A DNA stretch of 64,000 nucleotides from an uncultured Spirochaetales bacterium (GCA_944393005.1 CALXYO010000004.1:1-64000); one strand, 5' to 3'. Positions 43,298 to 53,476 are shown, counted from the first letter of the stretch. Notes: generated by a model from the sequence alone, not told the origin. Made by a program: numbers and translations.

Positions 43298-45041
43298 GCT
43301 GCGCTCAATAATGGAAAGAAACGGCCTTGACTACTATCTGGTCACAGGCACTGATGCACACCTGAGCGAGTATGTGTGTCCCCACTGGAGGACAAGGGAA
43401 TTCATCACAGGTTTCACCGGTTCCGCGGGAACAGTGCTTGTCGGCAGAAGCGAGGCTCTGCTGTGGACGGATTCTCGCTACTTCATTCAGGCCTTCCAGC
43501 AGCTGGGCGGAACCTGCGTCACTCTGATGAAGGATGGAGAAGAAGGTGTGCCGTCCATTGAGGAGTATCTGAGGAAAAACGCATCTTCTTCTTCCAGAGT
43601 AGGAACCTGTGCCTCAGAAATCTCGGTCAGGGATTACAGGGAAAAGAAAAAGCTTTATGAGAGCATGGGGCTCGAATTCGTCCTCTGTGATGATTACCTT
43701 GGAGAGATATGGACGGACCGTCCGGCACTTCCTGAGACAAAGATAAGGGTGATGCCTGCGGCAACAGCAGGCAGGAGCCGTGAGGAAAAACTTGCCATGA
43801 TCCGTGAGAAGCTGAAGGAAAAAGGAGCAGACTATACCTTCATCGCCGCCATTGACGATATTGCATGGATCACGAACCTGAGGGCTGATGATGTGCCGTG
43901 CAATCCGGTTTTCCTTTCATATATGTTCATCTCACAGGAAAAGGCCGTGCTATTCACCTCTCTCTGCCGTTTCTCTGCCTCTGTTCTTGAGGAGGTTGGC
44001 AAGTGCATTGAAGTCCGCCCTTATGATGAGGTGCAGACCTTGCTGCCATCTCTTTCCAGCGGACGTGCGTATTACAATGACGAGAAGGTTAATGCATCGT
44101 TCATTTCTCTTCTTGATAGTCCTTCATCCTTCACAGGACGCGATTTCTCGACAGATATGAAGGCATGCAAGAATCCTGTCGAGCTTGAAGGAATGAGAAA
44201 AAGCCATGTGATGGACGGCGCTGCATTCATAAACGCTTTCAGCCGTGTCGATTTCTCAAAGACAGACGGAACGTACAATGAAATCGCGATCTCATCCCTT
44301 TTCGCTTCTGAAAGGGAAAAGATGGAAGGCTATGAAGGACCTTCTTTCAACCCTATTTCAGGATTCGCTTCCCACGGAGCAATGTGCCATTACAGTGCGA
44401 ATGAGGAAAGCAATGCCTCAATTGACCATGACGGCCTTCTTGTCCTTGATACCGGCAGCCAGTTCTCATACGGTATGACGGATCTGACAAGAACTCTGCT
44501 GTTCGGAAGTGCGACTGATGAACAGCGCAGGGACTATACTCTTGTGCTGAAGGGGCATCTCTCCCTTATGCATCAGAAGTTCATCTACGGAACAAGGGGC
44601 TATCAGCTTGATGTGCTTGCGAAACAGTTCATGTGGAATGAGGGAATGTCATTTTACCATGGAACGGGTCATGGAGTTGGCTTTAACCTCAATGTGCACG
44701 AGGGGCCTGAGAGGATTTCTTCCCATCCGATAGATGTCGTCCTTGAGGAAGGCATGGTGATAAGCGATGAACCGGGCATCTACAAGGAAGGCCGCCACGG
44801 TATCAGGATCGAGAATCTCATTGCCGTGAGGAAGGCGGAGAAGACGGAATTCGGCCAGTTCATGGAATTCGAGAATCTCACGCTGGTGCCGTATGAGAGA
44901 AAGCTCATAGACAGGAGTCTTCTGACCCGGGAGGAGATTGATGAGATAGACCTTTATCATAAGAAGGTGTATGAAACGCTTTATCCTCTTGTCAGACAGG
45001 ATGCGAGGTCTTATCTGAGAAGTGTGACACTGCCTCTCTAG
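43260..45041 (+). CDS. Aminopeptidase P (M24 family, long form)
   Basis: A 593-aa metallopeptidase that removes an N-terminal residue before proline. Two creatinase-like N-terminal domains (1-310) precede the pita-bread catalytic domain (310-545) with LVLDTGSQFSYGMTDLTRT (metal Asp pair), the metal His in FYHGTGHGVGFNLNVHEGP, and the metal Glu in ISDEPGIYKEG and GIRIENL. The long form resembles eukaryotic cytosolic XPNPEP1. AGGAGG lies 8 nt before ATG 43260, inside lgt, so translation is coupled. Confidence 0.92.
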   Translation: MDMNQPVNGRISKLRSIMERNGLDYYLVTGTDAHLSEYVCPHWRTREFITGFTGSAGTVLVGRSEALLWTDSRYFIQAFQQLGGTCVTLMKDGEEGVPSIEEYLRKNASSSSRVGTCASEISVRDYREKKKLYESMGLEFVLCDDYLGEIWTDRPALPETKIRVMPAATAGRSREEKLAMIREKLKEKGADYTFIAAIDDIAWITNLRADDVPCNPVFLSYMFISQEKAVLFTSLCRFSASVLEEVGKCIEVRPYDEVQTLLPSLSSGRAYYNDEKVNASFISLLDSPSSFTGRDFSTDMKACKNPVELEGMRKSHVMDGAAFINAFSRVDFSKTDGTYNEIAISSLFASEREKMEGYEGPSFNPISGFASHGAMCHYSANEESNASIDHDGLLVLDTGSQFSYGMTDLTRTLLFGSATDEQRRDYTLVLKGHLSLMHQKFIYGTRGYQLDVLAKQFMWNEGMSFYHGTGHGVGFNLNVHEGPERISSHPIDVVLEEGMVISDEPGIYKEGRHGIRIENLIAVRKAEKTEFGQFMEFENLTLVPYERKLIDRSLLTREEIDEIDLYHKKVYETLYPLVRQDARSYLRSVTLPL

Positions 45042-45101
45042 CCGCGTTTTGCCCCTTAGTGTTAATATTGGGTAAAAGCAAGAAACAAGGAAGGTTAATA
45101 T

Positions 45102-46748
45102 ATGGTAGAAGCCTTGAAGAAAAATGGAAAAATAAGCAGAAAAGGTCCTGTGGTTCTTGTAATCATGGACGGTGTCGGTTTTGGCAAGTACAAGGAAGGG
45201 GATGCTGTTGCAGCTGCAATGACAAAGCATCTGGACAAGCTTTATGAGAAGTATCCCTGGACAAAGCTCAAGGCACACGGTCTTGCAGTAGGTCTTCCCT
45301 CAGATGCCGATATGGGCAACAGTGAAGTCGGCCATAACGCAATGGGGTGCGGCAGGGTTTTCGCACAGGGTGCGGCTCTTGTAAGCCAGTCCATAAACAG
45401 CGGAAAGATGTTTGAAGGTGAGACATGGAAGAACCTTGTCGCCAATGTGAAGAAGACAGGCGGAACACTTCATTTCATCGGTCTCCTCTCTGACGGCAAT
45501 GTTCACTCACATATTGATCATCTCAAAGCCATGATCAGAGAAGCAAAGAAAGAAGGCGTTAGAAAGGTGAGGGTACATGCCCTTCTTGACGGCAGGGATG
45601 TGGGAGAAATGAGTGCCCTTGAGTATTTCGATCCGTTCGAAGAGTTCCTCAGAAGCCTCAATGATGACACCTTTGATGCCAGAATTGCATCAGGCGGCGG
45701 CAGAATGGTCATTACGATGGACCGCTACAATGCCAACTGGGATATGGTCAGAAAAGGCTGGGAGACACATGTGCTTGGAGAAGGCCGTCAGTTCGCATCA
45801 GCCCATGAGGCGATCGAGACACTCAGAAATGAGACAGGAGCAATTGATCAGGATCTTCCTCCATTCGTCATCGCAGAGAACGGAAAGCCTGTAGGAACGA
45901 TTGAGGACGGCGACAGTGTCATACTTTTCAACTTCCGCGGCGACAGGGCTCTTGAGATCACAAAGGCATTTGAAGCCGATACCCTTACTGAGTTTGACAG
46001 AAAGAGACATCCGAAAGTTGAATATGCAGGCATGATGGAGTACGACGGTGATCTTCATGTTCCCCGTCAGTATCTTGTCTCACCTCCTTCAATTGACAGA
46101 GTCATGGCTGAATATCTGTGCGCTACCGGCGTGAGACAGTTCTCCATTTCTGAGACTCAGAAATTCGGACATGTCACATACTTCTTCAACGGAAACAGAA
46201 CAGGAAAGTTTGACGATAAGCTTGAGGAATATGTTGAGATTCCGAGCGACATCGTGCCGTTTGAACAGAGGCCGTGGATGAAGTGTGCAGAGATTGCCGA
46301 CAGGGTCATAAAGGAAGTCGAATCTGGAAAGTGGGATTTCATCAAGCTCAATTTCCCAAACGGAGACATGGTTGGCCATACCGGTGTCTTTGAGGCTGTT
46401 GTATGCTCAATGGAGGCGATGGATCTCCAGATCGGAAGGATCTGGGACGCCGTAAGCGCCGCCGGCGGTATCATGGTTGTCACAGCCGATCACGGCAATG
46501 CCGATGATATGTATGAGCACGCCAAGGACGGCAGTGTCAAGACAAAGGCGGACGGAGAGCCGAAGAGCAAGACTTCTCACTCTCTCAATCCTGTACCGTG
46601 CATTATCTGTGATGACAATTACAATGGTGAGTATTCAAAGACATTGAAGGAAGGTCTCGGCATTTCATCAATTGCAACCACATGTATGACCCTGCTTGGT
46701 TATGTTCCACCTGAGGATTATGATCCTTCAATTGTCACTCTCAACTGA
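45102..46748 (+). CDS. gpmI: 2,3-bisphosphoglycerate-independent phosphoglycerate mutase
   Basis: A 548-aa glycolytic enzyme converting 3- to 2-phosphoglycerate with two Mn ions. The first metal Asp is in VLVIMDGVGFG (residue 23), the catalytic Ser74 in GNSEVGHNAMG, then HVHALLDGRDVG-like VRVHALLDGRDVG (about 163-175) and late VTADHGNADDM (about 463). AAGGAAGG lies 8 nt before the ATG. It ends before a strong terminator. Confidence 0.95.
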   Translation: MVEALKKNGKISRKGPVVLVIMDGVGFGKYKEGDAVAAAMTKHLDKLYEKYPWTKLKAHGLAVGLPSDADMGNSEVGHNAMGCGRVFAQGAALVSQSINSGKMFEGETWKNLVANVKKTGGTLHFIGLLSDGNVHSHIDHLKAMIREAKKEGVRKVRVHALLDGRDVGEMSALEYFDPFEEFLRSLNDDTFDARIASGGGRMVITMDRYNANWDMVRKGWETHVLGEGRQFASAHEAIETLRNETGAIDQDLPPFVIAENGKPVGTIEDGDSVILFNFRGDRALEITKAFEADTLTEFDRKRHPKVEYAGMMEYDGDLHVPRQYLVSPPSIDRVMAEYLCATGVRQFSISETQKFGHVTYFFNGNRTGKFDDKLEEYVEIPSDIVPFEQRPWMKCAEIADRVIKEVESGKWDFIKLNFPNGDMVGHTGVFEAVVCSMEAMDLQIGRIWDAVSAAGGIMVVTADHGNADDMYEHAKDGSVKTKADGEPKSKTSHSLNPVPCIICDDNYNGEYSKTLKEGLGISSIATTCMTLLGYVPPEDYDPSIVTLN

Positions 46749-46767
46749 CAGGTGAGAATTTTCAATG

Positions 46768-46798
46768 ATGCGGCAGGTTCCTGCCGCATTGTCTTTTT
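46768..46798 (+). terminator. Terminator after gpmI
   Basis: Perfect 10-bp stem ATGCGGCAGG / CCTGCCGCAT with a TT loop, followed by TGTCTTTTT. Confidence 0.92.
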
Positions 46799-46812
46799 AA
46801 GGAGGAAATGCA

Positions 46813-47286
46813 ATGTCATATGAAAGAGCCCGCGATTATCTTGTCAGTCATTCAATGGATGACAGGATCATACTGTTTGATGTCTCAAGTGCCACTGTCG
46901 CACTGGCTGCAGCTGCTCTCGGCTGTGAGGAAAGCCATATTGCAAAGACACTGTCCTTTGATGTTGACGGGAAAACGGTCCTTATTGTCGCTGCCGGAGA
47001 CATGAAGGTCGATAACCGTAAGTTCAAGGATTATTTCCACACAAAGGCGAAAATGCTCTCGCATGATGAAGCTGAGGAGAGAACAGGACATGCAGTGGGA
47101 GGAGTCTGTCCTTTCGGTGTCAGAGACGGAGTTGAGATATATCTTGACGAATCTCTCAGACGTTTTGAAACTGTCTATCCTGCGGCCGGAACAGCGGCAT
47201 CTGCTGTAAGGCTTTCTCCGGATGAGCTGGCTTCAATTCTTCCTTCTGCTTCCTGGATTGACGTGACGAAAGCCTCGCTTCAGTAA
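46813..47286 (+). CDS. YbaK/EbsC-family aminoacyl-tRNA deacylase
   Basis: A 157-aa trans-editing domain. ESHIAKTLSFDVDGK contains the functional Lys, and GHAVGGVCPFGVRDGVEIYLDESL (about residues 96-119) is the conserved YbaK core. Such proteins remove wrong amino acids from tRNA, typically Cys or Ala from tRNA-Pro. AGGAGG lies before the ATG, just after the gpmI terminator. Its end overlaps the convergent membrane-protein gene by 7 nt. Confidence 0.9.
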   Translation: MSYERARDYLVSHSMDDRIILFDVSSATVALAAAALGCEESHIAKTLSFDVDGKTVLIVAAGDMKVDNRKFKDYFHTKAKMLSHDEAEERTGHAVGGVCPFGVRDGVEIYLDESLRRFETVYPAAGTAASAVRLSPDELASILPSASWIDVTKASLQ

Positions 47287-48035
47287 CCTTTGGGGCTTAC
47301 TGCCGACAACATCACTGCCCCTGTCAGGAAGAACAGTGTACCGGTGAGGCTAACTGCAGTATCGCCGTCGAATGTCATGATCAGGTAATCTCCTGCAGAA
47401 AGGAAAAGGAATGTGAGGAACCTTTTCAGGTGGTATGTCTCTTTGTCTGCTATGAAGCTCACAAGGTATGTCAGTACGGCAGCCGCGAGTATGAGAAACA
47501 CCAGCATGTTGAAAACAGAATCATGTACATTTTTTATGTCAGGATTCGAATTTGACGGTATTATGCATGCGATGATCAGCACACTTATAAGAGAGATCAC
47601 CACATAGCCTCCGGTTTTTGAGGTGTTTATGTTTTTCATGTTCTGTGTCGCTGCGAAGAGAAGAACCACATAGCTTGCCATGAAGAAGAAATGCTCACCT
47701 GCCTCAAGACGTGGCAGTGAGATCAGTGAAATGTTGGTATACTGGAATATTTCCGGCATTATCCTGGTTGTCTGCAATGACAGGAGAAGCAGGAACAGCG
47801 GAAGAAGATAGCCTTCGGGAACCTGCGATCTGTGCTTGATCCTGAGAATCAGGGCAGGTGTCAGCGTTCCGAAGATTATCGCGATTTCCGGGAAGATGTT
47901 CTGTATATAAGACAAAATGTTTCCGCTTCCGGCCCTGTATGCAAGATATAACCCTCCTGCAATGAAGAGGGCAAGCACCGATGAGACCAGAACCTGTATT
48001 GATGAAAGAAGTTTCGAGGTTTTCGCAGCGTTCAA
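47280..48035 (-). CDS. Polytopic membrane protein of unknown function
   Basis: A 251-aa protein with about eight predicted membrane segments. I do not recognise a family. Hydrophobic stretches lie near residues 14-32, 46-62, 76-92, 108-126, 142-160, 172-192, 205-222 and 228-246. It overlaps the end of the DAACS transporter gene by 4 nt (ATGA), so it is co-translated with it and may be a partner or regulator of that transporter. Confidence 0.65.
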   Translation of the reverse strand: MNAAKTSKLLSSIQVLVSSVLALFIAGGLYLAYRAGSGNILSYIQNIFPEIAIIFGTLTPALILRIKHRSQVPEGYLLPLFLLLLSLQTTRIMPEIFQYTNISLISLPRLEAGEHFFFMASYVVLLFAATQNMKNINTSKTGGYVVISLISVLIIACIIPSNSNPDIKNVHDSVFNMLVFLILAAAVLTYLVSFIADKETYHLKRFLTFLFLSAGDYLIMTFDGDTAVSLTGTLFFLTGAVMLSAVSPKGY

Positions 48036-49279
48036 ATTATATCACCATAGGGAGGGATTACTTCTGTTCCTGTCTTGTTCGAGCAGATTGATGCGCCAAG
48101 CAGTGCTATCTGGCTGTCGATCAGAGCCGCAAGCCCGGATACGAGAGGAAGAACGCCGAGTATTGTCAGCTCTGCTGAATATACGTTGATATTGAGAAGT
48201 TTCAGTGAAGCGATTGTTATGAACATGACTTCCATGCCGCTTCCGGCAAAACATCCTGCAAATGAGCAGAGTGCGCATACAAGTGCTATTATCAGGGAAT
48301 TCTCAATAGAAACTGGAGCTGCTGTGACATTGTTCAGTATTCCGATGACAGCGAAGGCCGAGACAGCAGCGCTTCCGCCTCGTCCCATGATATAGAAAAG
48401 GCTTGTCGTGCTGCCGGCTATTCTTTTCTGCACACCGTCATTGCTTCTCTCTCCTGCCATTATGTAGGGCATTGATACGATATAGCTGCCGCTTGAGAAT
48501 GCTGTTATCTGGGCTGCGATGTTCCTGTAGAGAATCTTGTACGGATTTCTTTTTCCCTTTGTGAATATCTCGAAAAGCACCGGAAGGATGATTAATGAGA
48601 ACACCGCCGGAATGATTATCAGGCAGAGCGAGAAGTTCGCATCGACGAAGAATGTCTTCTCCTGATATATATTGATGAACAGAAGCGTTGATGTTATGTA
48701 TGCGAACACATAGCCGAATGTGGAGATCGCCCTTGCCAGACGGTACAGTACTTCGGAGAAGGAATTGACCGTAATATAAGCCGGTTTGATCACATCCGCA
48801 TTCGGTTTCAGGGCACAGCCAGCTATGAATGCAAAGAGAATGAGCGGGAGCATCAGGCTTGTTGCATTGCTGAATACTAATGCAATGTTCCCGCTGAAAA
48901 GCAGGTTCCAGTTATTTGCGAACACATATGGAACATAGTTTTCCTGGACGGTTCCGATTCCAGCTGTGGAGCTCACAGGGAAAGTGTGAGGGAACACTAC
49001 TGAAAGGAGTGCGGTCAGGACCGGCAGCAGTATGGTGCAGACAATGCCCCATAGGAGTGACCATTTCACCACTTTGCCGCCGGCTCTGTCTTTTCTCAGC
49101 GATGCGACTGCACCGGTAAGAGATATCAGAACCATAAGCACCGCAAGCAGGGATGCGAATGAAACTGCTATTGTCGCTGCCGTGCTGAAAACAGTATAGC
49201 TCCAGCTGAAATCACCTGTGAGAAGTGCTGTGGCAAGAGCCAGAAAAAATGCTGCAAGATATGTTATCCATGTCTTCAT
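48032..49279 (-). CDS. DAACS-family dicarboxylate/amino acid:cation symporter
   Basis: A 415-aa symporter. About eight membrane helices and two re-entrant loops; hairpin loop 1 contains the Ser-rich ITAFSSGSYIVSMPYIM, helix 7 has FYIMGRGGSAAVSAFAVIGIL in place of the NMDGT motif, and the late part has the second re-entrant loop and helix 8. It should import glutamate, aspartate, serine or C4-dicarboxylates with Na+ or H+. The lack of a clear NMDGT, usually involved in Na+ and substrate binding, is unusual and suggests changed substrate or coupling. Confidence 0.75.
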   Translation of the reverse strand: MKTWITYLAAFFLALATALLTGDFSWSYTVFSTAATIAVSFASLLAVLMVLISLTGAVASLRKDRAGGKVVKWSLLWGIVCTILLPVLTALLSVVFPHTFPVSSTAGIGTVQENYVPYVFANNWNLLFSGNIALVFSNATSLMLPLILFAFIAGCALKPNADVIKPAYITVNSFSEVLYRLARAISTFGYVFAYITSTLLFINIYQEKTFFVDANFSLCLIIIPAVFSLIILPVLFEIFTKGKRNPYKILYRNIAAQITAFSSGSYIVSMPYIMAGERSNDGVQKRIAGSTTSLFYIMGRGGSAAVSAFAVIGILNNVTAAPVSIENSLIIALVCALCSFAGCFAGSGMEVMFITIASLKLLNINVYSAELTILGVLPLVSGLAALIDSQIALLGASICSNKTGTEVIPPYGDII

Positions 49280-49377
49280 AATCTTTTAATCCCTCCGCAG
49301 TGAGGTTATCTGCCAGACCGGAAAGTCTTTACATAAGAATATAATATTCCGTTCAGACTCTCAATAGCAGACTTGCC

Positions 49378-52300
49378 TCACTTCTTTTCTGACAGCAGAT
49401 TGTCAAGCTTGTATTCTGCCTTGTTTTCCTTCTCAAGGAGCTGGGCAATGTATCTTTCGCTTCTGAAGCGGCCTTTCTTCTCGATGAAGATCTCTGCCGA
49501 AAGGGCGCTGAGAACTATGAGCATCTGCATCATTTCCTTGTTATACCAGGTGGTTCCCTGATACACATTGCATTTCACGGCAGTTCTGACGTCATCGTCG
49601 CTGAGGATGCCTTCAAGAATCCTGACACTCTTTTTTGACAGATCCTTTTCCATACGGTAGCCGATGACGGAGAATATTGCAGCCATATGCATAAGCTGGT
49701 GTATTTCGGTGTCACTGATCTTGAGCTCGTCTTTCCTGGCTTCAAAGAAATGCTGGAGCAGCAGCATGTCGGCCGCTTTCATGGCATCCTTCACGCTTGC
49801 CGTCTTTTCATTGATGAAAGGCTTCAGCGTGATCGCCGCTGCTATGATAAGTGCCAGTTCAGGCGTAAGGCGTACGAATGAGGCGAATACACTGTCATCG
49901 CTCTTGTGCACAAGCTTGTTGAGCTTCCTTATCTGGCGTACCATTTCACCCGGATCAACGTCAGAGGGAAGCTGAGGCAGAGACGCCTGCACGCTTTCAT
50001 CAAAGTTCTCCGCCGCCACGCTGAGATGTGCATATGTCTGTGCGATCAGGAGAAGGAATTTCCTTTCACTCTGCAGGTTGTTGTTCTTGTAAAGGATATC
50101 GCCGAGCAGGGAGAAGAACGAATCGCTTCTGAAGGTTTCAAGTTCTTCATATACAGGACGCAGCCGCAGCAGTGTCACGGCGATGTTGATGTTCTTCACG
50201 CCGTTTGATCCGAGGAAACGGTAAAGCTGTTCATAGGAGCCGTCGAAATCCTCAACTTCCCTTATGTTCCACAGCACTCTGCTGTCATAGCCGTCTATTG
50301 TGAAACTGTATCCTTCCTCATATATCTTTATTGATGGCACGAGATAGGTGAGGCCGGTTGAGAAATTCTCATAGATGCAGTAATGACGGCCGCCAAAATG
50401 AAGACCGAGGTTCTCGGCAAGGGAAATCACGGCTGTTTCCTTTGCATCTCCGCTTTCCTTCCTGAGTTTCGGGCAGCTCATCTTTATGTTTGCGCTCACT
50501 CTTTCATACTGGTTGTTCACGATCACGAGGTTCCTCTCGCTTCCATGTCCGTTGACATAGGCGAAAACAGACTCCTCGCATCTGCCGTTGTTCCATGCGT
50601 CGTAGATGTTGAAGTGTTCCACACCGCTGAAGAGGTATCTCTTTCTGAGGAGCGGGAATATTCTTCTCTCATGTTCTCCTATCATCCACTGGTTGGGCTT
50701 TTCGTCCCAGTAGGCTCTTCTGTATTCCATGCCGTATTTCTCTTTCAGTCCTTCGATCTGACCGTGACCGAACATCGGAAGGCCGGGAAGTGTTGCGAGA
50801 ATCGTGCAGATCGAGAAATATCGGTTACCGTCGCCGAACTGGGCGATTGCGGTCTCTTCATCCGGATTGTTCATGAAGTTCACGTATCTTTTCAGGATCT
50901 CCGGCTCGAAGACAAGGGTGTTCTTGATGGCCAGGCGGTATTTCTGGTTCTCCTGGTTCTTGAGCATGTTCATGAAGGCTGAGTTGTAGACCCTGTGCAT
51001 GCCGAGGGTCCTTACGAAGTAGCCTTCCATCATCCAGAAAGCCTCCGCAAGAAGCAGCGTGTCCGGCACTTCCTGGGCTATACGGTCAACGACTTCCCTC
51101 CAGAATTCCTGCGGGATTCTATTGTTGAATTCATCATCTGAGAGCGCATACATGAACCTTCCGGCTATGTCGCCGCCGCTTCCCGGTTTGGGATACCACA
51201 GTCTCTGGATATGGCGCTTGGCAAGAGTCATGGCCGCATCGAACCGTATGATATGGAAATTTTTTGCAACATGTATGATCTGCTGGATGACAGCTTCTCT
51301 TGTCACAGGATTGAGGTAATCGAGCTGTGCGGTGTCATTCCAGGGCATTGATGTGCCGTCATTGCCGTGGAAGACATAACGTGTGTCACCACTTCTCTTG
51401 TCGACACGGCGGAATGTCACAGCGGCATCGCTGCGGTTGTAATAATGATCCTCCAGCTTGATCTCGATATCCGGGTTGAGGGAAAGATCCGGGCCGTTGT
51501 ACGTATATGAAGGGAACGGTGAATAATCCTGGCTCATGAAGTATTCCGGGTGATCGTACATCCAGTCGCTGTCAAGTCCGGTGTGGTTCGGAACCATATC
51601 GGATGCAAGTCTTATTCCCCTGTCCATGCATCTCTTTCTTAAGTTATCAAGCGCAGGCCATCCCCCGATATTGTTTGCGATCTCATAGTTCTTGAGGGAA
51701 TAGGCGGATGCCTCGGCATCAGGATTGCCGCACATTACCTTTATTTTCCTGGAAGCATCCGATCTTTCCCACAGTCCGATCAGCCAGAGTGCGGTGAAGC
51801 CGGCGTTCCTGAGCTTGTCCAGCTCCTCATCCGGGATCTGGTCGAGAGTCTTTATCTCACGGTGGTACCATTTGGAAAGCTGGTCCAGCCACACAAGAGT
51901 GCACTTTGCGATCATGACGACACGGGGCATCCAGTCAAGATCTGCCGAGAAGGCTTCGTATTCATTGTTCAGTCCTGAATAATCCGGCACTTCCATCGGT
52001 GCGCCTCCGCCGTTTCCGAAACCGCCGTGATCCTTTTCCTCCTGGTGGATAAAGTCAAGGCCTGACTGGAGCAGAAGCTTCAGCTCATCTGACAGAAGAT
52101 CAGCCCACTCTCTGAGGATATAGACTATCTGATCGGCAAGACTGTTCGGATAAAGCCTTGCTGGTTTTGTGAGGAAATCGAAGATATCGTCCTCATCGCT
52201 GTGTCCGATAGGGCCTCCGATGCTCTTTGTATAGGAGCCTATGATGCTCTGAAGTGCTTTTGTTTCGGGAGGAAAGACAATTCCTTCCGGCGACACCAGC

Positions 52301-52761
52301 GGCCCGGCCGCGTTCACCAGTGCCGGGTTGTTGAGCATTACCTGATGGATGAAGAATGCCCTCAGTGTCTCATTGTCGTAATACAGCTTTGAGGTCTCGA
52401 TGCTTCTGAGCAGCGGAGATGGAAAATTGTCGTCAAAGAATGCAAGCGCTCCTATCAGGGATTCCTGTGTCTCTATGAGGTTGAGCGCCCTTGAGAAAAG
52501 ATCGGGATTGCTTTCCTTCAGATATGTGTCAAGCACACACTGATAGAGGAGGTGTAGCACTGCTGTGGCATGTAGTTTTCCTGCGGAAAGGTAGGATGAA
52601 TCCTCCTCTCCTTTTTCCTTTATCATTTTATTGTAGGCGTAGCTTACGCCGTTTGCATCATCATATAAGGTTTGAAGATTGCCGCTTGTGATGAAAAGCG
52701 GTCTTGAAAGAGAAAGACTTTCTCTGGCTGTGCGAGCTATTCTCAGGTCTCGTTGAGTCAT
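49378..52761 (-). CDS. Very large GH13 (alpha-amylase family) protein
   Basis: An 1127-aa protein. A helical region without known motif (1-265) is followed by a TIM-barrel amylase domain: LWLIGLWERS, SDMVPNHTGLDSDWM (first conserved region, about 385-399), IIRFDAAMTL with nucleophile Asp (about 510), LLAEAFWMMEGYF with acid/base Glu (about 575) and GLPMFGHGQIEGL in the place of the last region. A further 400 residues lie beyond (helical, no motif known to me). There is no signal peptide. It is probably a cytoplasmic alpha-glucan enzyme, perhaps acting on maltodextrin or glycogen. AAGGGGGG lies before the ATG. Confidence 0.8.
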   Translation of the reverse strand: MTQRDLRIARTARESLSLSRPLFITSGNLQTLYDDANGVSYAYNKMIKEKGEEDSSYLSAGKLHATAVLHLLYQCVLDTYLKESNPDLFSRALNLIETQESLIGALAFFDDNFPSPLLRSIETSKLYYDNETLRAFFIHQVMLNNPALVNAAGPLVSPEGIVFPPETKALQSIIGSYTKSIGGPIGHSDEDDIFDFLTKPARLYPNSLADQIVYILREWADLLSDELKLLLQSGLDFIHQEEKDHGGFGNGGGAPMEVPDYSGLNNEYEAFSADLDWMPRVVMIAKCTLVWLDQLSKWYHREIKTLDQIPDEELDKLRNAGFTALWLIGLWERSDASRKIKVMCGNPDAEASAYSLKNYEIANNIGGWPALDNLRKRCMDRGIRLASDMVPNHTGLDSDWMYDHPEYFMSQDYSPFPSYTYNGPDLSLNPDIEIKLEDHYYNRSDAAVTFRRVDKRSGDTRYVFHGNDGTSMPWNDTAQLDYLNPVTREAVIQQIIHVAKNFHIIRFDAAMTLAKRHIQRLWYPKPGSGGDIAGRFMYALSDDEFNNRIPQEFWREVVDRIAQEVPDTLLLAEAFWMMEGYFVRTLGMHRVYNSAFMNMLKNQENQKYRLAIKNTLVFEPEILKRYVNFMNNPDEETAIAQFGDGNRYFSICTILATLPGLPMFGHGQIEGLKEKYGMEYRRAYWDEKPNQWMIGEHERRIFPLLRKRYLFSGVEHFNIYDAWNNGRCEESVFAYVNGHGSERNLVIVNNQYERVSANIKMSCPKLRKESGDAKETAVISLAENLGLHFGGRHYCIYENFSTGLTYLVPSIKIYEEGYSFTIDGYDSRVLWNIREVEDFDGSYEQLYRFLGSNGVKNINIAVTLLRLRPVYEELETFRSDSFFSLLGDILYKNNNLQSERKFLLLIAQTYAHLSVAAENFDESVQASLPQLPSDVDPGEMVRQIRKLNKLVHKSDDSVFASFVRLTPELALIIAAAITLKPFINEKTASVKDAMKAADMLLLQHFFEARKDELKISDTEIHQLMHMAAIFSVIGYRMEKDLSKKSVRILEGILSDDDVRTAVKCNVYQGTTWYNKEMMQMLIVLSALSAEIFIEKKGRFRSERYIAQLLEKENKAEYKLDNLLSEKK

Positions 52762-52884
52762 TTACCAAGAACCCCCCTTTTGCGTTGGTACACTAAGTAT
52801 ATCAAAAAAACGCGTCCGGATGGATAATTTTTTTCTTATTTCTCGTACAGTTTTCGGGAAAATGTCAGAAAAACAGAGTTTCTG

Positions 52885-53409
52885 TCAGACTTTCAGCGTG
52901 AATTCCGTGCTGCATGAGAAGATGTCTTTCTTTTTTATCATTTCGAAGAGGGCATTCAGCACTGCTGTCTCCTTTTCGCTGAAAGGCCGCAGCACATAGG
53001 CGGCTGGCGCATCATGGACAGGCCGCCCGATCCCTATCCTCAGACGGAAGAAATCCTCTCCTCCGATTCTCTCCTTTATGTTCTTCAGCCCGTTGTGGCC
53101 TTTTGTGCCGCCTTCCAGCTGGAACTTCGCACATCCTGAGGGAAGCTCCATGTCATCATGCACCACCAGGATCTCATCGTTTTTCAGTTTGAAGAAGCTT
53201 TTCACCTCACATGCCGCCGTGCCGGAAAGATTCATCAGAGTAAGCGGTTTGAGTATGTACAGCGCACCTTCCTTTGCATATGCCGAATGGAATTTCACTG
53301 ACCAGATGGAAGATGGGAACAGATAGTCTGCAAGAAGGTAGCCCGCATTGTGACGGGTTCTTGCATATTCTTTTCCCGGATTGCCGAGAAACAGAGCTGC
53401 CTTTATCAT
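52885..53409 (-). CDS. pth: Peptidyl-tRNA hydrolase
   Basis: A 174-aa enzyme that frees tRNA from prematurely released peptidyl-tRNA. LGNPGKEYARTRHNAG gives Asn10 and the catalytic His20; ILVVHDDMELPSG holds the Asp, and KGHNGLKNI the Asn of the active site. It is slightly short at the C-terminus compared with the typical 185-195 residues. Confidence 0.94.
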   Translation of the reverse strand: MIKAALFLGNPGKEYARTRHNAGYLLADYLFPSSIWSVKFHSAYAKEGALYILKPLTLMNLSGTAACEVKSFFKLKNDEILVVHDDMELPSGCAKFQLEGGTKGHNGLKNIKERIGGEDFFRLRIGIGRPVHDAPAAYVLRPFSEKETAVLNALFEMIKKKDIFSCSTEFTLKV

Positions 53410-53476
53410 GGCTGTAAGTGTATGACAATCTTCCTTCTTGTGCTAGAATGGGAGTATCTCAAATATGGAGGTGTGT

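Noticed and set aside
47500..47515. TGTTGAAAA 9-mer inside the leftward membrane-protein gene
   Set aside because: Single copy within coding sequence, no cluster; expected by chance.
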